Both the position numbers and the translations under genes were made by a program. A DNA stretch of 64,000 nt from Variovorax sp. PMC12 (GTDB lineage Bacteria; Pseudomonadota; Gammaproteobacteria; Burkholderiales; Burkholderiaceae_C). The stretch covers positions 5,263,501 to 5,327,500 of the forward strand of contig NZ_CP027773.1 of the NCBI RefSeq assembly GCF_003019815.1, read 5' to 3'. The notes beneath the pieces were generated by a model that was given only the letters and a program-made list of their open reading frames with translations, was not told where the DNA came from and searched no databases. Shown here in pieces: positions 1-9,763 of the stretch (position 1 is the first letter of the stretch; each line of letters starts with the position of its first letter).

Positions 1-134
1 CGGCCCTGCGAATCGGTGGCGTCGAAGCGGCTCTTCTGGCGGACGTCCCAGTCGAGCTCGATGGTGGCGGCGCGCTTGAGCAGCACGGGCGCGAGGCCGC
101 GGCCCTGGGGCATGAGTTTGTTGGCGGTGAGCAT
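1..134 (-). CDS. ureE: Urease accessory protein UreE (N-terminal fragment)
   Basis: This is the first 44 codons of a gene that continues past the left edge. It begins at ATG 134 and reads MLTANKLMPQGRG, followed by a stretch rich in Lys/Arg and hydrophobic residues typical of the UreE N-terminal domain. UreE is a cytoplasmic nickel metallochaperone that delivers Ni(II) to the UreDFG-apo-urease complex; its metal site lies in the missing C-terminal part. It sits about 90 bases downstream of ureC on the same strand, the normal operon position. Identification rests on the short N-terminus plus context. Confidence 0.8.
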   Translation of the reverse strand, partial: MLTANKLMPQGRGLAPVLLKRAATIELDWDVRQKSRFDATDSQG

Positions 135-224
135 GGTGCAAATGGAGCGCCCCGGAGGGCGCCCGCTGGCTGGATGAGTACCTTCGAGGATACGCAGCCT
201 GTCAAGCAGGCGCATCCCCCGGCT

Positions 225-1942
<1,718 letters not shown>

Positions 1943-1943
<1 letters not shown>

Positions 1944-2248
1944 CAGAGTTTCCCTTGAACCAGGCCGCGAAAGCCGTAGACGATGCGATCGCCCGAAAAA
2001 TCGACCAGTTCGACCGTGCGCTGCTGCCCCGGCTCGAAGCGCACCGCGGCGCCCGAGGCGATGTTCAGCCGCATGCCGCGCGCGGCGTCGCGGTCGAAGC
2101 CGAGCGCGCCGTTGGTCTCGGCGAAGTGATAGTGCGAGCCGACCTGGATCGGCCGGTCGGCGGTGTTCTGCACCACCAGCGTGAGGGTGCGTCGGCCGGG
2201 GTTGAGCGTGTGCTCGCCGTCGTCGGTGAGGAGTTCGCCGGGGGTCAT
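1943..2248 (-). CDS. ureB: Urease beta subunit UreB
   Basis: Small structural subunit of urease, 101 residues from ATG 2248. The start MTPGELL and the segment VQVGSHYHFAETN-like (here IQVGSHYHFAETNGAL) are hallmarks of the family. The open frame extends further upstream, but that extension is not family-like, so the internal ATG is preferred. UreB packs between UreA and UreC and has no catalytic residues. The gene lies 13 bases after the HupE/UreJ-type permease gene and overlaps ureC by one base. Confidence 0.96.
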
Positions 2249-2261
2249 GGCCAGCCTTGCC

Positions 2262-2861
2262 TCAGATGGCTTGCGCCAGCAGCGTCGCGCCCAGGCCGAG
2301 CACCGCGGCGCCTGCCACGCGCGGCAGCCATGCGTTGGCATGGCGCAGCGCCCAGCCCGCCGCGATGCCCGCCACGTGCAGCAGCACCGTGGCGCTGACC
2401 ATGCCGGCCAGCGTGAGGGCGGCGCCTTCTTCGCTCGCGAGCTCGTAACCGTGGGCCACGCCGTGGAAGACGGCGAACACGCCGACCACGCCCATGGCCA
2501 CCACCGCCGGCAGGCGCACGCGCGTGGCCACCAGCAGGCCCAGCACCAGCAGCGAGGCCGCGATCATCGGCTCGACCGCCGGCAGCTGCACGCCGGCCAG
2601 GCCCATCAGCGCGCCCACCAGCAGCATGCCCGCGAAGGCCAGCGGCGCCCAGAGCAGGTCGGGCCAGGCGCGACGCGCGGCCAGGGCGCTCCAGAAGCCG
2701 ACCGCGACCATCGCGGCCAGGTGGTCGGCGCCGGTCAGCGGGTGCAGGAAACCGGTGGCGAAGCCGTGATGCATGCCGCCGTCGACGCCGGTGTGGGCGC
2801 TGGCCGCAAGCGGCAGCAGCAAGGCGGCGAGGGCAAGGGTTCTGGAAATGTTGTAGCGCAT
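2262..2861 (-). CDS. ureJ: HupE/UreJ-type nickel permease
   Basis: A 199-residue polytopic membrane protein with a cleavable-looking N-terminal signal (first about 22 residues, ending ASAHTG) and about six further hydrophobic segments. The HupE/UreJ signature H-P-x3-D-H is seen as HPLTGADH (His40 to His47), and a second His motif FHGVAHGYE occurs in the C-terminal half. The family mediates Ni(II) uptake, so it likely supplies urease. It is encoded between ureA and ureB, 25 bases after ureA. Metal specificity is inferred from family and context; HupE homologues in hydrogenase operons are otherwise similar. Confidence 0.88.
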   Translation of the reverse strand: MRYNISRTLALAALLLPLAASAHTGVDGGMHHGFATGFLHPLTGADHLAAMVAVGFWSALAARRAWPDLLWAPLAFAGMLLVGALMGLAGVQLPAVEPMIAASLLVLGLLVATRVRLPAVVAMGVVGVFAVFHGVAHGYELASEEGAALTLAGMVSATVLLHVAGIAAGWALRHANAWLPRVAGAAVLGLGATLLAQAI

Positions 2862-2886
2862 GGAAAGTCCTTTTGTTCTTCGAGTT

Positions 2887-3189
2887 TCAGACGATGGGCT
2901 GGTGGACGGTCACGAGCTTGGTGCCGTCGGGGAAGGTGGCTTCGATCTGGATGTCCGGGATCATCTCGGCGATGCCGTCCATCACGTCGGCGCGGGTCAG
3001 CACGCTGCGCCCGTCGCTCATGAGTTCGGCGACGCTCTTGCCGTCGCGCGCGCCTTCCATCACGGCGGCGGAGATCAGGGCGATGGCTTCGGGGTAGTTC
3101 AGCTTCAGGCCGCGCGCCTTGCGGCGTTCGGCGAGCAGCGCCGCGGTGAAGATCAGCAGCTTGTCTTTTTCGCGCGGGGTCAGTTCCAT
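2887..3189 (-). CDS. ureA: Urease gamma subunit UreA
   Basis: Gamma subunit of urease, 100 residues from ATG 3189 (MELTPREKDKLLIF), matching the family length exactly. Conserved blocks ERRKARGLKLNYPEA and a C-terminal VTVHQPI are visible. The open frame could extend 33 codons upstream, but that portion overlaps the divergent promoter region and is not family-like. It is the first gene of the visible operon; no ureD precedes it. Divergently, about 90 bases away, lies the permease-kinase fusion gene, so the two units share one intergenic control region. Confidence 0.96.
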   Translation of the reverse strand: MELTPREKDKLLIFTAALLAERRKARGLKLNYPEAIALISAAVMEGARDGKSVAELMSDGRSVLTRADVMDGIAEMIPDIQIEATFPDGTKLVTVHQPIV

Positions 3190-3281
3190 GGGATTGGCAT
3201 CGGGTGGCGGGGAGAGGCGGCCATTATGGGCAAGCTGGCTTCTTTGCAACAGTCGTGCCCTGTTCGCCAAAAGCCGTACGG

Positions 3282-6200
3282 ATGGCACGGAAGATGCACC
3301 GAAACGGTGTGAACCCTGATGCCGTACCCACCACTCCCGACGACGCCCCCCAGCGCATCGTCAAGGTGCGGCGCGACTACAACAGCTGGGTCGCCAGCGA
3401 AACGCTGGAAGACTACGCCCTGCGCTACACCCCGCAGCGCTTTCGCAAGTGGTCCGAATGGCGGGTGGCCAACACGGCCTTCGGGGCGGCGTCGTTCCTG
3501 ATCCTGGAGGCGGTGGGCGCCACGCTGCTGGTGCAGTACGGCTTTGCCAACGCCTTCTGGGCGATCCTGGCGACGGGGCTCATCATCTTCCTGGCCGGCC
3601 TGCCGATCAGCGTGTACGCGGCGCGCTACGGCGTCGACATGGACCTGCTCACGCGAGGCGCCGGCTTCGGCTACATCGGCTCCACGCTCACTTCGCTGAT
3701 CTACGCGAGCTTCACCTTCATCTTCTTCGCGCTCGAGGCGGCGGTGATGGCCTATGCGCTGGAGCTGGCGCTGGGCATTCCGCCGGTATGGGGCTACCTG
3801 GTGTGCGCGCTGGTGGTGATTCCGCTGGTCACGCACGGGGTGTCGGCCATCAGCCGGCTGCAGCTGTGGACGCAACCGCTGTGGCTGCTGATGCTGGTGG
3901 TGCCTTTCGGCTATGTGCTGATGCGCGATCCTGGTGCTTTTGCGGGCATCGTGCACTACAACGGTGTCAGGCCGGGCACGCAGGGCTTCAATCTGCACCT
4001 TTTTGGCGCCGCACTCACCGTCGGCATCGCGCTGATCACGCAGATGGGCGAGCAGGCCGACTACCTTCGCTTCATGCCTGCGCGCACCGCGGCCACGGCG
4101 CGCCGCTGGTGGGCCGGGGTGCTGGCCGGCGGTCCTGGCTGGGTGGTGTTGGGCGTGCTCAAGATGCTGGGCGGGGCGCTGCTGGCCTACCTGGCGATCA
4201 CGCACATGGTGCCGGCCGATCGCGCGGTCGACCCGAACCAGATGTACCTCGCGGCCTACGAGTACGTGTTTCCGAACTACGGCTGGGCGGTGGCGGCCAC
4301 GGCGCTGTTCGTGGTGATCTCCCAGCTCAAGATCAACGTGACCAACGCCTATGCGGGCTCGCTGGCCTGGAGCAACTTCTTCTCGCGCGTGGCGCACAGC
4401 CACCCGGGGCGTGTGGTGTGGGTGGTGTTCAACGCGCTGATCGCCTTCATGCTGATGGAGATGAACGTGTTCGAGGCGCTGGGCGACGTGCTTGGCCTGT
4501 TCGCCAACATCGCCATCGCCTGGATGATGGCCGTGGTGGCCGACCTCGTCATCAACAAGCCGCTGGGGCTGTCGCCGCCGGGCATCGAGTTCAAGCGGGC
4601 GCACCTGTGGGACATCAACCCGGTGGGCGTGGGCGCGATGGCGCTGGCCTCCGTGCTGTCGATCACCGCGCACCTGGGCGTGTTCGGGCCGCTGGCGCAG
4701 GCGTTCTCGGCGCTGATCGCGCTCGGCACGGCGCTGGTGGCCTCGCCGCTGCTGGCGTGGGCCACGGGCGGCAAGTACTACCTGGCGCGCGGCTCGTGGG
4801 CGAACGGCGCCGTGGCCTTCGCGCCCGCGCCGGGCCCGCGCGCGGTGCGCTGGGCGAAGGTGGCGCACGACGACAGCTATCGCCGCCTGAAGGTGCAGCA
4901 CTGCGTGATCTGCGAGCGCGAGTACGAAGGGCCCGACATGGCGCACTGCCCGGCCTACCAGGGCGCGATCTGCTCGCTGTGCTGCACGCTCGACGCCCGC
5001 TGCGGCGACCTGTGCAAGCCGCATGCGAGCCTGTCGGCGCAGTGGTCGGCGGTGCTGCGCTGGCTGCTGCCGCGGCGCAGCTGGCGCTACCTGGACACCG
5101 GGCTCGGGCATTTCCTGCTGCTGATGCTCATCATCGTGCCGCTGCTGGCGGTGGTGTTCGGCGTGCTCTACCAGCAGGAGCTGCGCGCGTTCGGCGAAGG
5201 CGCGCTGGAGCTGGCCTCGCAGGCCGACGTGGCCGCGGCGCTGGCGGGCGTGCAGAAGCTGTCGCTGCGCTCGGGCTTCCTGAAGGCCTACATGGCGCTG
5301 CTGGTCATCGCGGGCATCGTGGCGTGGTGGCTGGTGCTCGCGCACCAGAGCCGAAAGGTGGCGCAGGAAGAGTCGAACCGCCAGACGCACCTGCTGGTGC
5401 GCGAGATCGAGCTGCACCGCGAGACCGACCGCGCGCTGCAGGCGGCCAAGCAGGCGGCCGACGAGGCGCGCGAAGTGGCCGAGCACGCCAAGCTCGCGGC
5501 CGAACTCGCCAAGCAGGCCGCCGACCAGGCCAACCAGGCCAAGAGCCGCTACATCAGCGCCATCAGCCACGAGCTGCGCACGCCGCTCAACAGCATCCTG
5601 GGCTATGCGCAGCTGATGGGCGAGGACCAGTCGGTGCCGCCGCACCGGCAGCAGGCGGTGGCGGTCATCAAGCGCGGCGGGGAGCATCTGCTGTCGCTGA
5701 TCGAAGGCACGCTGGCCATCGCGCACATCGAGGCCGGCAAGCTCACGCTGCATGCGCGGCCGATGCGCTTTGCCGACACGCTGCGCGAGCTGGCCGACAT
5801 GTTCGAGCTGCAGGCGGCGGAGAAGGGACTGCAGTTCCGCTTCGAGGCCGCGGGCCCCTTGCCGGAGGTGGTGCGCGCCGACGAAAAGCGCGTGCTGCAG
5901 ATCCTCATCAACCTGCTGGGCAACGCGATCAAGTTCACGGCGGCGGGGCAGGTCACGCTGCGGCTGGCCTATGCGCGCGAATTCGCCTCGGTCGAGATCG
6001 AGGACACGGGCCCCGGCATGCCGCCCGAGGACATCGAGCGCATCTTCGAGCCCTTTGCGCGCGGCAATGCCGCGGGCGCGTCGGCCGCGCCGGGCGCGGG
6101 GCTGGGGCTCACCATCGCGAAGATGCTGACCGACTTGATGGGCGGCGAGATGAAGGTGCGAAGCACGCCGGGCGAGGGCTCGCTGTTCTGCGTGCGCCTG

Positions 6201-6911
6201 TTCCTGCCGCGCGTGCATGACACGGCGGCCGGCACCGGGCGGCCGGTGCCGGTGCAGCGCGCGCGGCGCGGCTACCAGGGACCGCGCCGCCGCCTGCTGG
6301 TGGTCGACAACGAGGAGGCCGACCGCGACCTGCTGGGCCATGTGCTCGCGCCGCTGGGCTTCGAGCTGCGCAGCGCGGCCAGCGGGCACGACGCGCTGGA
6401 CCTGATCGCCGCCGGCTACCGGCCCGACGCGATGTTCGTCGACCTCGCGATGCCCGGCATCGACGGCTGGGAGACCATCCGCCGCGCGCGCAAGCTGGGG
6501 CTGACCGGGGCGTCGGTGGCCATCGTTTCCGCCAACGCCTTCGACAAGGGGCTCGACAACGACGTCGGCATCGCGCCCGAGGATTTCTTCGTCAAGCCGG
6601 TGCGGCATACCGAACTGCTCGACTGGCTGGAGCGCAGGCTGGGGCTGCAATGGACCGACACCGCCGCCGCCACGCCGGCCGCCGCGGTGCCGCCGCGCGC
6701 CTTGCAGGCGCCGTCGCTGCCTCGCCTGCGAGCGCTGGAGGAAGCGGTGAGCCTCGGCTACTTCCGCGGCATCATGAACCAGCTCGACGACATCGACGCC
6801 GCGCAGCCCGAATGCATGGCGTGGACCGAAGCCCAGCGCGTGCTGGCCCGGCAGTTCCAGTTCGAGGCCATGAGCCGCGCGCTGGCAGAGGCGGCAGTGA
6901 GCGCGCCATGA
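3282..6911 (+). CDS. NCS1-type permease fused to hybrid histidine kinase/receiver
   Basis: About 1209 residues in one chain. Residues about 50-500 form a twelve-helix NCS1 (purine/cytosine permease-like) transporter, including TRGAGFGYIGS. Residues 541-578 hold a cluster of eight cysteines. Two more membrane helices lie at about 610-700, followed by an Ala/Lys-rich coiled coil and a HisKA domain with phospho-acceptor His763 in ISHELRTPLNS. The ATPase domain shows N-box NLLGNAIKF and G boxes DTGPGMP and GAGLGLTIAK. A receiver follows with Asp1054 in FVDLAMPG. Transporter-linked kinases such as CbrA show the principle, with a different (SSS) transporter. The ligand may be a purine, pyrimidine or urea-related compound given urease next door; this is inference. 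The start could be ATG 3282 or 3294; neither has a strong ribosome site. Confidence 0.88.
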   Translation: MARKMHRNGVNPDAVPTTPDDAPQRIVKVRRDYNSWVASETLEDYALRYTPQRFRKWSEWRVANTAFGAASFLILEAVGATLLVQYGFANAFWAILATGLIIFLAGLPISVYAARYGVDMDLLTRGAGFGYIGSTLTSLIYASFTFIFFALEAAVMAYALELALGIPPVWGYLVCALVVIPLVTHGVSAISRLQLWTQPLWLLMLVVPFGYVLMRDPGAFAGIVHYNGVRPGTQGFNLHLFGAALTVGIALITQMGEQADYLRFMPARTAATARRWWAGVLAGGPGWVVLGVLKMLGGALLAYLAITHMVPADRAVDPNQMYLAAYEYVFPNYGWAVAATALFVVISQLKINVTNAYAGSLAWSNFFSRVAHSHPGRVVWVVFNALIAFMLMEMNVFEALGDVLGLFANIAIAWMMAVVADLVINKPLGLSPPGIEFKRAHLWDINPVGVGAMALASVLSITAHLGVFGPLAQAFSALIALGTALVASPLLAWATGGKYYLARGSWANGAVAFAPAPGPRAVRWAKVAHDDSYRRLKVQHCVICEREYEGPDMAHCPAYQGAICSLCCTLDARCGDLCKPHASLSAQWSAVLRWLLPRRSWRYLDTGLGHFLLLMLIIVPLLAVVFGVLYQQELRAFGEGALELASQADVAAALAGVQKLSLRSGFLKAYMALLVIAGIVAWWLVLAHQSRKVAQEESNRQTHLLVREIELHRETDRALQAAKQAADEAREVAEHAKLAAELAKQAADQANQAKSRYISAISHELRTPLNSILGYAQLMGEDQSVPPHRQQAVAVIKRGGEHLLSLIEGTLAIAHIEAGKLTLHARPMRFADTLRELADMFELQAAEKGLQFRFEAAGPLPEVVRADEKRVLQILINLLGNAIKFTAAGQVTLRLAYAREFASVEIEDTGPGMPPEDIERIFEPFARGNAAGASAAPGAGLGLTIAKMLTDLMGGEMKVRSTPGEGSLFCVRLFLPRVHDTAAGTGRPVPVQRARRGYQGPRRRLLVVDNEEADRDLLGHVLAPLGFELRSAASGHDALDLIAAGYRPDAMFVDLAMPGIDGWETIRRARKLGLTGASVAIVSANAFDKGLDNDVGIAPEDFFVKPVRHTELLDWLERRLGLQWTDTAAATPAAAVPPRALQAPSLPRLRALEEAVSLGYFRGIMNQLDDIDAAQPECMAWTEAQRVLARQFQFEAMSRALAEAAVSAP

Positions 6912-7945
6912 CCACGACCAACCCTTCGAACCCGACCATGGAAACATCGCCGCTTGCCCGCACGCTGCGCGAGCAGCAGGGCGCCAACAGCGACCTCGTG
7001 CTGATCGTGGACGACGTGCCCGACAACCTCGCGGTGCTGCACGACGCGCTCGACGAATCGGGCTACACGGTGCTGATCGCCACCAACGGGGAGCAGGCCC
7101 TGCAGCGCGCCGCGCAGGCCCGGCCCGACATCGTGCTGCTCGACGCGATGATGCCGGGCATCGACGGCTTCGAGGTGGCGCGCCGGCTCAAGGCCGATGC
7201 CGCCACGGCGCACATTCCCATCGTGTTCATGACCGGCCTGACCGAGACCGAGCACCTGGTGGCCGCGCTGGAGGCGGGCGGTGTCGACTACGTCACCAAG
7301 CCCATCAAGCCGAAGGAGGTGCTGGCGCGCATGAACGTGCACCTGCAGGGCGCGCGACGCGCCCGTCAGGACGCGCAGCAGGCCGGGCAGGCGCGCAATG
7401 CGCTCGACGCCTTCGGCTACGCCAGCATCACGGTGAGGCTGCCCGAGGGCCGGTTGATCTGGCAGACGGCGCTGGCGCGCGACCTGCTGGAGCGCTACTG
7501 CGAGACCCGCGCGCCGGAGACGCCGCCCGCCGTGCTCGAGTGGCTGCGCAGGCATGCGCCCGATGCGCGGCAGCGCGGCATCGAGCCGCCGCCGCTGTCC
7601 ATTGCGCAGGGCGCCGGCAGCCTCACGCTGCGGCTGCACCAGCAGACCGGCAGCGACGACGACGGCGACGAGTGGATGATCATCATGCGGGAGGTGTCCG
7701 GCACCGGCGTGATCGAGGCCATGAGCCTGAGCCTGAAGCTCACGGCGCGCGAGGCCGAGGTGCTCTACTGGGTGGTCAAGGGCAAGACCAACAAGGACAT
7801 CGGCGAAATCCTGGGCAGCAGCCCGGCCACCGCCAAGAAGCACCTGGAGCGGGTTTACGTGAAGCTCGGCGTCGAGACGCGCACGGCCGCCGCGGGCGTG
7901 GCCATCAAGCGCATCCGGGAGCTGCAGCCGCAGTTCGAGATCTGA
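6908..7945 (+). CDS. LuxR-type two-component response regulator
   Basis: 345 residues. The N-terminal receiver (about residues 30-145) has the acidic pair Asp35-Asp36, phospho-acceptor Asp79 in VLLDAMMPG and Lys131 in VTKPIKP. A linker of about 120 residues contains a PAS-like stretch. The C-terminal LuxR/GerE helix-turn-helix (about 276-335) shows LTAREAEVL and NKDIGEILGSSPATAKKHLERVY split over the recognition helix. The start ATG 6908 overlaps the stop of the kinase gene in ATGA, so the two are surely co-translated and are the likely cognate pair. Target genes probably include the divergent urease operon, but no binding site could be assigned. Confidence 0.93.
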   Translation: MTTTNPSNPTMETSPLARTLREQQGANSDLVLIVDDVPDNLAVLHDALDESGYTVLIATNGEQALQRAAQARPDIVLLDAMMPGIDGFEVARRLKADAATAHIPIVFMTGLTETEHLVAALEAGGVDYVTKPIKPKEVLARMNVHLQGARRARQDAQQAGQARNALDAFGYASITVRLPEGRLIWQTALARDLLERYCETRAPETPPAVLEWLRRHAPDARQRGIEPPPLSIAQGAGSLTLRLHQQTGSDDDGDEWMIIMREVSGTGVIEAMSLSLKLTAREAEVLYWVVKGKTNKDIGEILGSSPATAKKHLERVYVKLGVETRTAAAGVAIKRIRELQPQFEI

Positions 7946-8022
7946 GCGCTTCAGCGGGGCCGGTTGCGCCGCGTCATGGCGTCGACTTTCGGCGTCCCTA
8001 GAATGGTTCGAGGGCTCCGGGC

Positions 8023-8742
8023 ATGCGCTCCATGAAGAACAACAGGCAAAGAACCACGACTCCACCGCCGCACCGCGGCGCAACGCTTGCCGCTTCCTGC
8101 CTCGCATTCGCGAGTCTGGGCGCGCAGGCGTCCGGGCATTTCGATGTCGACGACGCAGGCATGCTCGACCCGGGCCAATGCCAATACGAAACCTGGTGGG
8201 GCCGCGCCGGCGCGGAGCCGGTCACGGGCTTTCACTTCGGGCCGGCCTGCCGGGTCGGACCGGTCGAACTGGGCCTGAACTTCGACCGCAGTTCGGTGGC
8301 GGGCGTGCATTCGCTCACCGGGGGATTGCAGCTCAAATGGAACTTCCTCGGACAGGCGCCGGACGCGCCGTTCAGCGCGGCCTTGTCCGCGAGCACCGTT
8401 TCCGACCTGAAGCGCGGCGGCCGCACCGGCGGGCAGTTCGTCGTGCCGATGACCTGGCGGCCCGCCAGCAGCCTGCAGGTGCATGTGAACCTGGGTGCCG
8501 ACTGGGCGCCGGGCACCGGCGTTCGCACACCCCGCGGCGGCGCCGCCGTCGAATGGGCTCTAAACGACACCGTGTCGCTCATCGCGGAGCGCAACCGCGC
8601 GGCGGGCGAGTGGACCTCGCGCATCGGCGGGCGCTTCAGCCTCACGCCGCTCATCAGCGTGGACGTGAGCACCTCGCGCACCGGCTCGCAGGGCGTGCGC
8701 GGCTTCGTGGTCGGGCTCAACCACGAGTTCACCTGGAAGTGA
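8023..8742 (+). CDS. Exported protein of unknown function
   Basis: 239 residues that I cannot assign to a named family. The N-terminus has a basic region followed by a hydrophobic stretch and ALA-like cleavage context near GAQASGHF, so it is likely exported to the periplasm or outer membrane. The mature part is rich in alternating polar/hydrophobic short strands ending in FVVGLNHEFTWK, which is compatible with a small beta-barrel or beta-rich envelope protein. ATG 8023 is chosen because a GAGGG stretch lies eight bases upstream; ATG 8032 is possible. It is convergent with the LysR gene and stands alone. Confidence 0.7.
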   Translation: MRSMKNNRQRTTTPPPHRGATLAASCLAFASLGAQASGHFDVDDAGMLDPGQCQYETWWGRAGAEPVTGFHFGPACRVGPVELGLNFDRSSVAGVHSLTGGLQLKWNFLGQAPDAPFSAALSASTVSDLKRGGRTGGQFVVPMTWRPASSLQVHVNLGADWAPGTGVRTPRGGAAVEWALNDTVSLIAERNRAAGEWTSRIGGRFSLTPLISVDVSTSRTGSQGVRGFVVGLNHEFTWK

Positions 8743-8749
8743 AGCGCCG

Positions 8750-9670
8750 TCAGCGCAGGTAGCGCAGGATCCGCTTTTCGTCTTCGGCCAGTTGCTGGCG
8801 CATCAGCGAGATGAAGTCGCGCGCGGTGGCCGACAGCACCTTGCCCGCGGGCATGGCCAGCAGGCAGGTGAAGTACACGTCGACCGAGAATTTGCGCACC
8901 ACCAGGCCGTGCTCCGCATAGTCGAGCGCGGTGATCGGGTTGACCATGCCCACTCCCAGGCCGCGCAGGGCCATTTCGCACACGCTTGCCGCGTAGGGCG
9001 TCTGCACCAGCACGCGCAGCGCCACCCCGTGGGGCGCCAGTGCGGCCTCGAGCCGCTGGTGCGAAGGGTCTTCCGGGTTCAGCGCGATGAAGGGCGCTTC
9101 GGCCAGTTGCTCCGGCTTGATGGTCTTGAAGCGCGCGAGCGCGTGGTCCGGCGGCATCACCACCACGCCGGGAAAGCGCGCGAATGTCGAATGGTCGATG
9201 CCCTCGAGAGACAACTCGTCGGCCATCAGGCCGAAGTCGGAGATGCCCATGGCCACGCGGTCGCGCACGTCCTTGGAGCTCAGCACCTGCAGCGACACCT
9301 GCGGCCAGGGGCTTGCGCCGCGGTGCGCCTTCAGCCGTGCCAGTGCACGCGGCACGAAGCCCAGGCCGTAGGCCGGGAAGCAGCTCAGCTCGAGCTGGCT
9401 CACGCCGAAGTCGCGCAGGCTGCGCACCCGGTGCTCGATGGCGTCCATGCCGATGAACACCCGTTCGACCTCGATCCACAGGGCGCGCGCCTCGGGCGTG
9501 GGCACCAGCCGGCCGCCCGTTCGCTCGAAAAGCAGCATGCCCGCCTGTGCTTCGAGACGCTTGAGCGACTGGCTGATGGCAGGCTGCGTCAGCTGCAGCA
9601 GGGCGGCCGCCTTGCGCGTGGAACCGCCGCGCATCAGGGCCCGGAAGGTCTCGATTTCGGCGAAGCGCAT
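8750..9670 (-). CDS. LysR-family transcriptional regulator
   Basis: 306 residues with an N-terminal winged helix-turn-helix (residues 2-60; GSTRKAAALLQLTQPAISQ is the helix-turn-helix core) and a C-terminal periplasmic-binding-like effector domain. It is divergently transcribed from the first threonine-synthase-like gene, the classic LysR arrangement, so it probably activates that gene in response to a substrate. Two palindromes with ATAA/TTAT-type arms lie between them, one touching its own start codon, which suggests autoregulation. The effector is unknown. Confidence 0.93.
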   Translation of the reverse strand: MRFAEIETFRALMRGGSTRKAAALLQLTQPAISQSLKRLEAQAGMLLFERTGGRLVPTPEARALWIEVERVFIGMDAIEHRVRSLRDFGVSQLELSCFPAYGLGFVPRALARLKAHRGASPWPQVSLQVLSSKDVRDRVAMGISDFGLMADELSLEGIDHSTFARFPGVVVMPPDHALARFKTIKPEQLAEAPFIALNPEDPSHQRLEAALAPHGVALRVLVQTPYAASVCEMALRGLGVGMVNPITALDYAEHGLVVRKFSVDVYFTCLLAMPAGKVLSATARDFISLMRQQLAEDEKRILRYLR

Positions 9671-9688
9671 CGATAAGTTTTGTTATCG
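9671..9688. promoter_or_regulatory. Palindrome at LysR start, candidate operator
   Basis: CGATAA and TTATCG form perfect 6-base arms around a 6-base spacer, directly abutting the LysR ATG (9670). Position and symmetry fit an autoregulatory LysR-type site. A second palindrome, CTTAT-TGC-ATAAG, lies at 9720-9732. Confidence 0.4.
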
Positions 9689-9719
9689 GTTGAGTATCTG
9701 GGGCTGCGTAATTTTATTT

Positions 9720-9732
9720 CTTATTGCATAAG
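9720..9732. promoter_or_regulatory. CTTAT-TGC-ATAAG palindrome, candidate activator site
   Basis: A perfect 5-3-5 palindrome about 32 bases before the GTG at 9764. ATAA/TTAT half-sites also occur in the palindrome at 9671-9688, so both may be bound by the adjacent LysR protein. Confidence 0.35.
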
Positions 9733-9763
9733 ATTTGGGCACAACCTACAACGCAAGACGCTC

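Noticed and set aside
3226..3252. Possible sigma-54 promoter (TGGC...TTGCA) between ureA and the kinase gene
   Set aside because: The GG and GC are seven bases apart rather than the required ten, so it does not fit a -24/-12 element.
3180..6947. Minus-strand open frame of 1255 codons antisense to the permease-kinase gene
   Set aside because: Its product is His/Arg/Gln-rich low complexity with no domain; it is the antisense shadow of a high-GC gene whose plus-strand frame has clear motifs.
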